A stretch of 64,000 nucleotides of DNA from Crocinitomix sp. Lineage in GTDB: Bacteria; Bacteroidota; Bacteroidia; Flavobacteriales_D; Crocinitomicaceae. This document shows, piece by piece, positions 25,632-34,459 of the stretch (position 1 is the first letter of the stretch; each line of letters opens with the position of its first letter). The notes beneath the pieces were generated by a model. The model was not told the DNA's origin and did no database searches. It saw only the letters and a program-made list of their open reading frames with translations. A program made the translations under genes and the position numbers. The stretch covers positions 33,333 through 97,332 of the forward strand of contig WTCE01000094.1 of NCBI GenBank assembly GCA_013138735.1. Direction: 5' to 3'.

Positions 25632-28600
25632 TTAATTTAATTCGCGTGCTTCTTGGTGCTTTTTATTGAGAAGGACAGGTTCAACTTCTCTCGCATCAAT
25701 TAATGGTTCATTTCCCCAAATGCGTCGAATAATTTTTTCAAATATTTTTATTGGGAAAAACGCAATCACGACAGCCCCGATTATGGTTAGCATTAAACCA
25801 ATTATGAAACTCGTTATGGCTACTTCAGGCAATTCAAAAGCGCCTCTCATCATTGCAATTCCTTTATAAATAAAATAAAACAGCCCGAAAAACAAATAGA
25901 ATGTTGCTAACAAGCGCAGTAAATTAGGGAATCCTTTACCTACAGCATTGAATTCGCGACTAATGAGCCCCTCGTCCTTTGGATTAACGGTTTGCACACT
26001 GGCATTCTCTTCAAGGTCTTGCAGTTGGTTCACTGGCTCTTGTCTATAATAAATAGCACTCCAGGCTCTTCGCATGTCATTGTGCACTAAAATTACCGCA
26101 GGGAAAAAGAAGAGGATGAAAAAGGTTCCGAAGATCAATCCAAAAGCAATTGAAACGGCCATTGGAATTAAGAATTGCGCTTGAAAAGACGTTTCTAATA
26201 TCAGCGGTAATAAACCAGCAACTGTTGTTACGGAAGTTAATAGAATAGGTCGGAAGCGTGATTTTGCTGCGCTAAATACAGCCTCTCGCGTTGGCATTCC
26301 GCTCAATAAATTACGATTATAGGTATCCAAAAACACAATAGAATCATTGATCAGGATTCCGATCAGGGCAATCATTCCAAAAGCACTTAAGATGGAAACT
26401 GGAAGTCCGATAATTGAATGTCCTAATATTCCACCGGCTACCCCAGCTGGAATCACTAATAAAATGAGCAAACCTTGCCAAACCGATTCGAAGTTAAGTG
26501 ACATTATGATGATCATTATAATCAATAAAATCATCACGTTAGTTATCATAGAGGCGATAGCTTTTGAACTACGCTCACCTTGCCCTCGTTGAATTATGTC
26601 CACAGCAGGGAATTCAGCTAAAATCTTAGGAATGACATTTTCCATAATGGTTGCATTAACATCTCCAACCTTTTCAGGATCATCTACACTTCCATCTACA
26701 ACAATTTCACGGCGGCCATCACGTCTTTTTAAACTTACAGGTCCACGTTGTATGTCATAGGTAACTAATTCAGACAATAAAATTTGCTTGCCATCAGTGG
26801 TTTTAATGCGGATGTTATTCATGTCAAATTCATCCTGTCGATCACTTGCGGCATAGCGCACCCAAATCTTAACTTCATCTGTACCCACAATAACGCGTTG
26901 TGATTCTTGCCCAAACACACCTTGTCGAATTTGTTTAGTCACTTCGAAAATACCCAAGCCATAAAAATCGGCTTCAGGCTTCATTTTTAGGTTGATTTCT
27001 TTACGACCCAACGGTTCATTATCTTTTACATTGCTTGTTAAAGGAATAGCCTTTATGTAGGTTTTAAACCTTTCGGTAGCTTGTGAAATTTGATTGTCAT
27101 CATTCCCGGATATTGAGAACTCAATGGCTTTACCAAAGGTATGAATGCCACTTCCTAAATAAAGATTGGCTGTCTTGGTATTTTCAATGGTATTTACTTT
27201 CCGTAATATACGCGCGTTTAAAGAATCAACAGGCGTCTTTTTTCCTTCCCCGTCAATTACCATATTAATTGCACCCGTATGGAATCCAGCTTCACCAATA
27301 CTTTGGCTAACTCCTAACATGATTGAGTATTCAGACAATAAAGTGTCACCAGTTGCTGTAGCCAACTCTTCATTTGCCTCTAAAACCATTCGCTCAGCTG
27401 TAATGAGCCATTCTTTGGTGATTTCTTTACCAGTTCCTTGCTCAAAAGCTATCTCTAGCGACACACGATCTGGCTTGATTTCTGGGAAAAATGTAAAATT
27501 GATTAATCCCGTCATACCAAACATAATCACGGCAAACGTGAAGATTAGTGGCAGCATCACATAGGCGCGATAACGCGCCATGACAAAGTTTAACACATCT
27601 GCAAAGATCTTGTCACGCAAATAATCAGTTGCCCGTGTAATCCTATTTCTTATTTTATGACGTGGTGTTCCAACTTTAGTTTTTGATAAAACTTTTGAGC
27701 TGGCTAGGTGAACAGGCAAGATAATAAAGGCCTCGATTAATGAAAAACCAAGAGCAATAATTACGACAATTGGCATTTCGCGCATCATCTCCATCTTTTC
27801 TACAAATAATAGAATAGAGAAGGCCGCCATAGTTGTTAGTACAGATGTGAAAACAGAAGGCATAACCTCCATAGTTCCATCTAAGGCTGCTTTATAAGGA
27901 CTTTTTCCCTTTTCAAAATGCGCGTAAATATTTTCGGCAATTACAATCCCATCATCCACCAAAATCCCCACCACTAATATCATTCCGAATAAGGAAATCA
28001 TATTCACGGTTAGTCCAATCATATTGGCGATAATAAACATGCCCATAAACGAGAATGGAATTCCAAAAGCCACCCATAATGAAAGACGTGTGCTTAGGAA
28101 TAAGCCCAACATCAATAAAACAAGCACTAATCCAATGAATCCGTTTGAAGTCAATAAATTAATCCTGTCTTGAAGCGAAGCCGCAAATTCATACTCCATG
28201 CTTAGTTTAGCTGGATTACCGGCGTCATTGTACGTTTTGATATACTCCTTTACATAATCAGTAATGGCACCCAAATCCTGTTCAGGCGTTTTTTTAACAT
28301 CAATTGAAACGGCTGGCATTCCTTCCGCAAAAACTTCATAAGAGTTTTCTGAAAAGCCGAAACGGACATCTGCTACATCACCAATGGTCACTTTTTGTCC
28401 ATTTAAGGTACTGCGTAAAACTATTTCCTCAATTTCAACGGGATCAGTAGAGCGTTCTCTAGATCGAATGATGAGTTCCTCTTGATTATTACGTAAAATA
28501 CCTCCTGTTAAATCTTGATTATTGCGCTGTATTGCCATTGAAATTTCATCAATCAATACATTGTATTTGAGCAAATCATTTTCCCGAACGTTAATTACAA

Positions 28601-29150
28601 TTTCGGGTTCTGGAAATCCGCGCAAATCAATAAGGGAAATAAGACCAGAGGCATAAAGATCATTCTCTATTTTGTCGCCTTCTTTTTTCAATACCCACAG
28701 ATCAGGACTACCCTTTAAACCCAAAGTTGCCACCATTTCTGACATGGGGTTAGACTTTAAGCGTGTTACAATGGGTTTTTCGGCATCCTGAGGAAAGGAG
28801 TTAATGCTATTGACAGCGTTTTCTACATCCTTGTAAATTTCATCCATGTCCGCTCCTTCAAACCCTTGAACGGTAATAGAGGCGATATTTTCGGCAGAGG
28901 TAGAGTTAATTGATTCCACGCCGTCCAACCCGCGCAAAGCTTGTTCAATTTTAATGGTAACGCCTTCTTCCATTTCTTCTGGAGAAGCACCTGGATACAT
29001 CACGCTAACGATTACGCGTTGTGGATCTAATTCAGGAAAAAATGAGCGATTGATTTTGTACAGACTATAGGCACCAAATAAAATGGTCACTACAATGACA
29101 GCATTGGCCCAAATTGGTTTTTTGATGAAAAATTTTACTAAACTTCTCAT
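25632..29150 (-). CDS. RND family efflux permease with C-terminal membrane extension
   Basis: The inner-membrane proton-driven pump has the AcrB/MexB plan: N-terminal helix KKPIWANAVIVVTILFGAYSL, porter domain (SVMYPGASPEEMEEGVTIKIEQALRGLDGVE), helices 2-6 including the proton relay region SLFGMILVVGILVDDGIVIAENIY (the D-D pair), a second porter half, and helices 8-12 with GMIALIGILINDSIVFLDTY. At 1172 residues it is about 130 longer than AcrB-like pumps. The surplus is a C-terminal tail after the canonical FFILFFFPAVILVHND, with three further hydrophobic helices (FPNLLRLLATFYLFFGLFYFIY, AITSFIIGLMLTIIGAVVIAFF). Adaptor and TolC genes flank it. Substrate unknown. Confidence 0.94.
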   Translation of the reverse strand: MRSLVKFFIKKPIWANAVIVVTILFGAYSLYKINRSFFPELDPQRVIVSVMYPGASPEEMEEGVTIKIEQALRGLDGVESINSTSAENIASITVQGFEGADMDEIYKDVENAVNSINSFPQDAEKPIVTRLKSNPMSEMVATLGLKGSPDLWVLKKEGDKIENDLYASGLISLIDLRGFPEPEIVINVRENDLLKYNVLIDEISMAIQRNNQDLTGGILRNNQEELIIRSRERSTDPVEIEEIVLRSTLNGQKVTIGDVADVRFGFSENSYEVFAEGMPAVSIDVKKTPEQDLGAITDYVKEYIKTYNDAGNPAKLSMEYEFAASLQDRINLLTSNGFIGLVLVLLMLGLFLSTRLSLWVAFGIPFSFMGMFIIANMIGLTVNMISLFGMILVVGILVDDGIVIAENIYAHFEKGKSPYKAALDGTMEVMPSVFTSVLTTMAAFSILLFVEKMEMMREMPIVVIIALGFSLIEAFIILPVHLASSKVLSKTKVGTPRHKIRNRITRATDYLRDKIFADVLNFVMARYRAYVMLPLIFTFAVIMFGMTGLINFTFFPEIKPDRVSLEIAFEQGTGKEITKEWLITAERMVLEANEELATATGDTLLSEYSIMLGVSQSIGEAGFHTGAINMVIDGEGKKTPVDSLNARILRKVNTIENTKTANLYLGSGIHTFGKAIEFSISGNDDNQISQATERFKTYIKAIPLTSNVKDNEPLGRKEINLKMKPEADFYGLGIFEVTKQIRQGVFGQESQRVIVGTDEVKIWVRYAASDRQDEFDMNNIRIKTTDGKQILLSELVTYDIQRGPVSLKRRDGRREIVVDGSVDDPEKVGDVNATIMENVIPKILAEFPAVDIIQRGQGERSSKAIASMITNVMILLIIMIIIMSLNFESVWQGLLILLVIPAGVAGGILGHSIIGLPVSILSAFGMIALIGILINDSIVFLDTYNRNLLSGMPTREAVFSAAKSRFRPILLTSVTTVAGLLPLILETSFQAQFLIPMAVSIAFGLIFGTFFILFFFPAVILVHNDMRRAWSAIYYRQEPVNQLQDLEENASVQTVNPKDEGLISREFNAVGKGFPNLLRLLATFYLFFGLFYFIYKGIAMMRGAFELPEVAITSFIIGLMLTIIGAVVIAFFPIKIFEKIIRRIWGNEPLIDAREVEPVLLNKKHQEARELN

Positions 29151-29153
29151 GGC

Positions 29154-30281
29154 TTAATGGATCAAAACTTTAAATTTAGAAGTATCCGTATAATTCAGAA
29201 CTTCTTGCGTAATAACAATTGTATTGTTTTGCAAACCTTGCACAAATGCACCTTGATCGTTGGTGTTTAATACTTGCACAGCTTGTTTTGTTAAAACGGA
29301 ATCTATTTTAGAATATGTATAAACGTAATTATTTTGGATAGCGTTATTTGGTAAGCGCACGCCTTTGTGAGTTTCGGCTCGGTTTAATTCAACCTCTACA
29401 TATTCTCCTTCGGTAAATGTTGCGCCTTCAATACTTTTTGGTCGCACATAAACATCAATGGATTGGGTGTTTTTATTAATTACCTCTGAAATTCGAACCA
29501 CTGCACCGCTTCCTTTTAAAACACCGCTGGTGGTGTAAATAGTTACTTCTGTTCCGATTGCTATTGCTGCCGATTGATTTGTTGGAATAGAGACAGGAAT
29601 TTCAAAATTGCCAGTTTCCACCAAACGCATAATTTTTGTCCCCGGATTGACAACCGAATGATTTGTGGCATAAACATCTGTAACAACTCCGCTAAAAGGA
29701 GCATAAACTCTAAATTTGCGCAATTGTTCTTCTAAACTCTTAATTGCAAAATATTCCGTGAGTACATTTCTTGTAGAGATGAAAATTTTCTCTTTAGTAC
29801 TTGACCAAGCTGGTAATTGCGGAAGTGTTGCATTCAACTTGATACTACCAACATAGTTTTCCCATTTCTTAAACTGGTCTGGGAAATCGATTTTAAGATC
29901 AGGTAGTATATTCGCAATAACATTAATGAATCCACTTTTTCTTGCACGTAAATTATAACGCGCCTCAGCGTCATTAATACTAAAGAGTAATTCTCCTTTT
30001 CGAAATTTAATGCCAGGTTTTAGATTTTGTTTGCCCTGAATGAGCTTTCCCTGCACTTCACAGGCCACGTCCATTTCATTAAAAGAGGAAACGGTACCAA
30101 ATCCAATAATCTTGAAATTCTCTTCAGAATTGCTTATGGTTGTGCCATTTAAAGTAGGGTAGAAGATAGGCTTCTTATCAACCTCTTCGGCTTTACTGGC
30201 ACCAGCAAAATTAAGAGTGGTCACTACCAAAACGTTAATTGAAACGAAAATGGTGATTATAATTATGTGTCTGAGTTTCAT
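29154..30281 (-). CDS. RND efflux periplasmic adaptor (membrane fusion protein)
   Basis: The 375-residue product has an N-terminal membrane anchor (IIIITIFVSINVLVVTTLNFAGA), a lipoyl/barrel-sandwich segment (KFRKGELLFSINDAEARYNLRARK), an interrupted helical region rather than a long hairpin, then the second half of the lipoyl domain (FRVYAPFSGVVTDVYATNHSVVNPGTKIMRLVE) and beta-barrel and membrane-proximal domains. This is a HlyD/AcrA-type adaptor bridging the RND pump and TolC. It is first in the operon (adaptor, pump, channel, small membrane protein). A 14-base palindrome 43 bases upstream may be an operator. Confidence 0.9.
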   Translation of the reverse strand: MKLRHIIIITIFVSINVLVVTTLNFAGASKAEEVDKKPIFYPTLNGTTISNSEENFKIIGFGTVSSFNEMDVACEVQGKLIQGKQNLKPGIKFRKGELLFSINDAEARYNLRARKSGFINVIANILPDLKIDFPDQFKKWENYVGSIKLNATLPQLPAWSSTKEKIFISTRNVLTEYFAIKSLEEQLRKFRVYAPFSGVVTDVYATNHSVVNPGTKIMRLVETGNFEIPVSIPTNQSAAIAIGTEVTIYTTSGVLKGSGAVVRISEVINKNTQSIDVYVRPKSIEGATFTEGEYVEVELNRAETHKGVRLPNNAIQNNYVYTYSKIDSVLTKQAVQVLNTNDQGAFVQGLQNNTIVITQEVLNYTDTSKFKVLIH

Positions 30282-30323
30282 TCTTTGATCTTAAAAGATG
30301 CACGAAGTTAAGCAAAACACAAG

Positions 30324-30337
30324 TAAGGTTGACCTTA
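30324..30337 (-). promoter_or_regulatory. Palindromic operator candidate upstream of efflux operon
   Basis: TAAGGT-TG-ACCTTA has perfect six-base arms, lying 43-56 bases before the adaptor gene start. Read on the minus strand TTGCAATAAGG... runs into TACTTGTG, a weak -7-like box. Position and symmetry suit a dimeric repressor site, but no regulator gene adjoins the operon. Confidence 0.4.
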
Positions 30338-30435
30338 TTGCAACTGAAAATGGATTAAAATCAATGAAATATAAAAAAGCGTTATCAAATACTTGATTTG
30401 AATCAATGAAAACAAGTAATTAAATATATGACTGT

Positions 30436-31569
30436 CTAGTTATTCAACCAGCTAAGGAACTTTGCCCATACACCCTTTGGAGGTTCGGCATTCTTCTCTT
30501 CGCGTTTTATCTTTTTGGTTTCGATTTTCTTTTGTTTGGTCTTGCTAACAACAACTGGCTCTTTTTGCTGACGTTCTTTCATTACCTCTTTGTAATGTCG
30601 CTTTTTCTTTTCTTTCTCAGCTTCACGTTTTTGGTTTAGTTCAACACGAACCAAGGCCTTTTCACGATTTAGTTTTTGCTGCAGACTGAAATGATAGATT
30701 CCGCGTGAATCTTTATATTCAGAATAAGATTCCGCTTCAACAGCAATATGTTCTTTCGTTTCTTTTGCTTCCTTGCGCGATACTAATTTTGCAGGTTTGA
30801 TATCTTGTGCATTCAACTGCATTGCAGCATCTAGCTCTGCCAGAGCATCAGTTTCTTCTTGTTCAACCTCTTCTTCTGTTTTTTCAACAACTTCCGCTTC
30901 CTTTTTTCCAGGTAATTCAATTTTACCTAATACTTTTAAACCATCAAGTTTAATCGTTGGCGCTTTAATTAGATCAGCTTCTGGATCTACAGCCACTTCA
31001 ACAAAACTAGCTTCTGTATCCTGTGCTTCAGTTGGTTCGTCGTAGTTGATTTCAACTTCGGCTAAGGCATCTTTTGGTTCAGATATTTCAACGGTTTCGT
31101 TTGCAAGAGCTTCTTCAGTAGCTTTTTCAACTTCTACAACAGCATCACTTAATTCATCCACTAGCGCTTCAGTAACACCGTCAGCGACTTCTTCCGTGTT
31201 TTCCTCAATAGTTTCACCTGATTCTGTAATAATATCAAGCGATTCCTGAATCGTATCAACAGTTTCTTCCTCAACTACCGCACTTTCAACAGCAGGAACT
31301 TCTAACTCATTTACGACTTCAACAACCTGCTCCATTTCAGTAACAGCCTGATCAAATTCATCCACAGGCTCTTCTAGAACTTCCTTTATTACGGGAGCTT
31401 CAACTACTGGAATTGGAATAGGAAATTTATCCAAGACGGCATTGATTTGCTTTTCGTCTAATTTATAATTCGGTTCATTGCCAATAGATTGGTCAAATTC
31501 ACTTTCTAAAAAGCGTTTGATGTCAACCGGCGCTAATCCGACTTTTCGTGCTATTTGTGCAAGCCTCAT
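30436..31569 (-). CDS. IF2N-like domain protein with acidic middle and basic tail
   Basis: The N-terminus LAQIARKVGLAPVDIKRFL, followed by ...NYKLDEKQINAVLDKF, matches the IF2_N fold found at the start of translation initiation factor IF-2. Residues ~60-240 are extremely acidic and low in complexity (EEVTEALVDELSDAVVEVEKA and similar), and the final ~130 residues are strongly basic and coiled-coil-like (LNREKALVRVELNQKREAEKEKKKRHYKEVM), ending PPKGVWAKFLSWLNN. There is no GTPase domain, so it is not IF-2 itself. The charge layout suggests an RNA- or ribosome-binding protein. A TATATTTG -7 box lies upstream at 31607-31614. Confidence 0.65.
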   Translation of the reverse strand: MRLAQIARKVGLAPVDIKRFLESEFDQSIGNEPNYKLDEKQINAVLDKFPIPIPVVEAPVIKEVLEEPVDEFDQAVTEMEQVVEVVNELEVPAVESAVVEEETVDTIQESLDIITESGETIEENTEEVADGVTEALVDELSDAVVEVEKATEEALANETVEISEPKDALAEVEINYDEPTEAQDTEASFVEVAVDPEADLIKAPTIKLDGLKVLGKIELPGKKEAEVVEKTEEEVEQEETDALAELDAAMQLNAQDIKPAKLVSRKEAKETKEHIAVEAESYSEYKDSRGIYHFSLQQKLNREKALVRVELNQKREAEKEKKKRHYKEVMKERQQKEPVVVSKTKQKKIETKKIKREEKNAEPPKGVWAKFLSWLNN

Positions 31570-31606
31570 GCTTGGTTTTTAAATGGTTAATTTCTTTGAA
31601 CGGGTA

Positions 31607-31614
31607 CAAATATA
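31607..31614 (-). promoter_or_regulatory. -7 promoter element for IF2N-like gene
   Basis: On the minus strand this reads TATATTTG, matching TAnnTTTG, 38 bases before the start codon. A -33 TTTG at the right spacing is not clear. Confidence 0.4.
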
Positions 31615-31743
31615 ACGATTGCAGCTACTTTTGCTTAAAACTGATCTGTTATTTTAATAATTAATATATGTGAAGGGCAGTAATTCATAGTACAATTATG
31701 CCTAGTTTAGATTAAACGAACCCAATATAATTAGCTTATTTGA

Positions 31744-32625
31744 ATGAAATTTGGAAAAGTAGATGACCCCAGTTTGATTGATTTTACCTTACCAGTTGAT
31801 CATCCATCCACGCGAGATGTACTCGTAAATACAGGTGGACAGCAGAAAATTAAAATTCATGTTGGTTTTACAAAATGGAATAGAACAGATTTAAGAAACT
31901 TTTATCCGCCAAAAACAAAGAACGAATTGGCCTATTATGCGCAACAGTTTAATAGCATAGAAATGAATGCTAGTTTTTATCGTTTTTTTCCGCGTGATCA
32001 ATTTGTAAAATGGGCAGAAACAGTTGGACCCGATTTTCGTTTTTTTCCAAAAGTAAATCAAAACATTAGCCAATATAAACGCTTAAAAGACTGTGAATCC
32101 TTGGTGGACGAATATGTAGATGGGGTTTTAGGCTTAGAGGCTAAACTCGGCGGTGTTTTTTTGCAAATGATGCAAAATTTTGCGCCGAAAGATTTTGAAC
32201 GGGTACAGCATTTTGTTGAATATTGGCCAAAGTCAGTTCCAATTGCCATAGAATTTAGGCATACAGATTGGTATAATGACGCCACTTTAGCTAACGAACT
32301 CTATCACTTATTTGAAACAAACGGAATTTGCAATAACATAACCGACACACCAGGAAGGCGCGATTTAATGCATATGCGCTTAACAAATCCAAAGTGTTTC
32401 GTGCGCTGGGTATCTGCTTATGATGACCTAGATTATGAACGATTAGATGCTTGGGTAGAACGTATAAAGGAGTGGGCTGCACTTGGTTTAGAAGAATTTA
32501 ACTTTTTTATCCATCAAAAGATGCCAACAGACAAGCCTATGTTGAGCACTTATTTTGTTGAGGCCTTAAATAAGGCGTTAGATTTAAATATGAACGTTCC
32601 AAGAAATTTATATCAGGCAAAGTAA
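31744..32625 (+). CDS. DUF72 domain protein
   Basis: The 293-residue protein carries the DUF72 (YecE-like) TIM-barrel signatures: KIHVGFTKWNRTDLRNFYPPKTKNELAYYAQQFNSIEMNASFYRF near the N-terminus, FRFFPKVNQNISQYKRL, and later FVRWVSAYDDLDYERLDAWV with a C-terminal FNFFIHQK. In most relatives the family start is G-x-S-G/W; here it is G-F-T-K-W. DUF72 members have an endonuclease IV-like barrel but no demonstrated activity. There is no signal peptide. It is monocistronic, on the plus strand, with the FAD-protein gene about 90 bases further on having its own promoter. Confidence 0.88.
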   Translation: MKFGKVDDPSLIDFTLPVDHPSTRDVLVNTGGQQKIKIHVGFTKWNRTDLRNFYPPKTKNELAYYAQQFNSIEMNASFYRFFPRDQFVKWAETVGPDFRFFPKVNQNISQYKRLKDCESLVDEYVDGVLGLEAKLGGVFLQMMQNFAPKDFERVQHFVEYWPKSVPIAIEFRHTDWYNDATLANELYHLFETNGICNNITDTPGRRDLMHMRLTNPKCFVRWVSAYDDLDYERLDAWVERIKEWAALGLEEFNFFIHQKMPTDKPMLSTYFVEALNKALDLNMNVPRNLYQAK

Positions 32626-32677
32626 TAACCGAACTCAGGTTAATGCAATTAAGATGCTTTCTAAATTCATTGGATGC

Positions 32678-32709
32678 TTGCAGATTTGCGGCTTGTTTCG
32701 CTACCTTTG
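32678..32709 (+). promoter_or_regulatory. Bacteroidota-type promoter for FAD protein gene
   Basis: TTG at 32678-32680, a 21-base spacer and TACCTTTG at 32702-32709. The preferred ATG is only seven bases after the -7 box, so the transcript would be leaderless or nearly so. This placement also argues against the in-frame start at 32674. Confidence 0.6.
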
Positions 32710-32715
32710 CGCCAA

Positions 32716-33804
32716 ATGGAAAAATTCGATCATACATATATAGGAACTGGCCCCATTTCAGCAATAGATGCTTGCATCAAAAGCAAGGCTGGAGCTAAGG
32801 TGTTAATGGTAGACGAAAAGGCCCAACTGGGAGGTGCTTGGGTAGCAATAAATGTGGGGCATTACGGTCGCTTAGAGATTGGTTGTCACATTTGGTCGTA
32901 TAATAAGGAGGCATACGATTTTCTTCAAACTTATTTCGATTTAGATTTGATAGCCTTAGCGCCACAACCTTTTTTCATTAAAGGGAAAACACGTTTAATT
33001 TATGATCATAAAAACGGGTTAACGACGCTTAAAAACTCCGCACGGTATTTAAAGCAATTCAATTTTAAAAAACTCGGGGCATATCTGAGACATCATCCTG
33101 CAGCACGTTTTCCATTGATTCCAAAAAAATATCTTTATCCAAAGGGTGGAGCACGAGATTTACAAGCAGCCATAGAAAAGAAGATAGCAGCATCTGACAT
33201 AGCAACAGCAATGCAAACTAAAATAACGACCTTAAACAAGGTTGATAATGGATGGGAATTGCATACTGACGAGGGGGAATCATACTTTACTCAAAATATA
33301 ACGCTAACTACAACTAGCGCTGTGCGTGAAATCAACTATCAAGAAAAATCAATACAACTCAGGCACCGTTATCTCAATTACACACATTTCCATATCGTTG
33401 TAAAGGATGAATTGCTAAAACCTTGCTCATATATCCGCGTTTTAGATGATAAAATTATCCACCGCATTAGCGATATAACCTACCAGTTAGAAACGAAGAT
33501 TGATGAAGGTTATTCGGTGATTCTTGTTGGAGTATTTGATGCCGAATTAGATAAACTTGAAGTCGAAGGTTCTGAAGATGAAGTTGCAACAAAATATATT
33601 GTTAACTATTTAGTCAATAAAGATTTTTTAGCTAAAAATCCAAGCCTAGCATATACGCAAAAAAACAAGTTTGAAACGACTTATATAGCACAAGAGCAAG
33701 TGGACGCAATCAATGCTTTGGATGAATCGATTAATGTGATGGCAACTACTGATTTAATTTATGGGGTGTATTTTAAATTGAAGGATTGGGAAACTACAAC
33801 TTAA
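32716..33804 (+). CDS. FAD/NAD(P)-binding (amine oxidase-like) protein
   Basis: From ATG 32716 the product is 362 residues and opens FDHTYIGTGPISAIDACI, followed by KVLMVDEKAQLGGAWVAIN: a Rossmann FAD-binding start (GTGPxS) and the E-x-x-x-x-L-G-G-A/R segment of flavin-containing amine oxidases and carotenoid desaturases. KYLYPKGGARDLQAAIEKKI also fits this class. The C-terminal FAD motif is not obvious. A short upstream start at 32674 is unlikely because the promoter lies within it. It converges on the YdeI/DUF1905 gene with an 11-base overlap. Substrate unknown. Confidence 0.75.
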   Translation: MEKFDHTYIGTGPISAIDACIKSKAGAKVLMVDEKAQLGGAWVAINVGHYGRLEIGCHIWSYNKEAYDFLQTYFDLDLIALAPQPFFIKGKTRLIYDHKNGLTTLKNSARYLKQFNFKKLGAYLRHHPAARFPLIPKKYLYPKGGARDLQAAIEKKIAASDIATAMQTKITTLNKVDNGWELHTDEGESYFTQNITLTTTSAVREINYQEKSIQLRHRYLNYTHFHIVVKDELLKPCSYIRVLDDKIIHRISDITYQLETKIDEGYSVILVGVFDAELDKLEVEGSEDEVATKYIVNYLVNKDFLAKNPSLAYTQKNKFETTYIAQEQVDAINALDESINVMATTDLIYGVYFKLKDWETTT

Positions 33805-34315
33805 ACCGATTATGCTTAAAAGCTTCGTTCAATTCTTTAAAATCCAATTCACCATTAGCCGATTTTAGATAGTCAAAAATCACCAATACTTTTTCCAATT
33901 GTTTTTGCTCACTTTTTGGTTTACCCATTAAATGCAGTAACGTTCTCTGTTTGCCGGGTGTTAATGCGTGAAAAAAATTATTGCCTTCAGGATCTTGATA
34001 GCATAATTCAGTAAATGCTTCCGTTACGCCCATTCCATATTTCGAATTGTCTTTTTCAATAGAAATGGACAACGCATCACCTGTCATTACATTTAATTTT
34101 TTTCGAATTTCTTTATTGACCATGATAAAATAATCACCTGCACCATTAGAGAGGAGGGCGGCATGAATTTTAGGAAGATCGTTAATTCCACACAGCACCC
34201 TTTTGTCTCCTACTAATAAAGATTTGATAATATCTTGTGGAACTATAATTCTATAATCCCACATTAAAGTTGAAGTTTCGTCTTGTTTTAATTTAGTCTC
34301 AAAAGTGTAAATCAT
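33794..34315 (-). CDS. DUF1905 + YdeI/OmpD-associated domain protein
   Basis: The N-terminal ~85 residues are a DUF1905-type barrel (FETKLKQDETSTLMWDYRIIVPQDII ... KRVLCGINDLPKIHAALLSNG, with DYFIMVNKEIRKKLNV and GDALSISIEKD). The C-terminal half has the YdeI/bacteriocin-protection signature (NNFFHALTPGKQRTLLHLMGKPKSEQKQLEKVLVIF). Proteins with this two-domain layout are common in Bacteroidota; their role is poorly known and the bacteriocin name is historical. A minus-strand TAAATTTG -7 box is visible at 34345-34352. It converges on the FAD gene. Confidence 0.82.
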   Translation of the reverse strand: MIYTFETKLKQDETSTLMWDYRIIVPQDIIKSLLVGDKRVLCGINDLPKIHAALLSNGAGDYFIMVNKEIRKKLNVMTGDALSISIEKDNSKYGMGVTEAFTELCYQDPEGNNFFHALTPGKQRTLLHLMGKPKSEQKQLEKVLVIFDYLKSANGELDFKELNEAFKHNRFKL

Positions 34316-34459
34316 GCTATAAATCTGTATCTCACGTCAAGTAACAAATTTAATAGAATTCTGATTAACGCACCTAAACCGATTGATATCTAGCATTTGT
34401 AAAACGGTACGCTTATTGTTGCGAATGAACCAATTAGTCTAAAACAAAAATGATCGCAA

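Noticed and set aside
28000..28100. Short plus-strand frames within the RND gene
   Set aside because: They are antisense to strongly conserved pump motifs.
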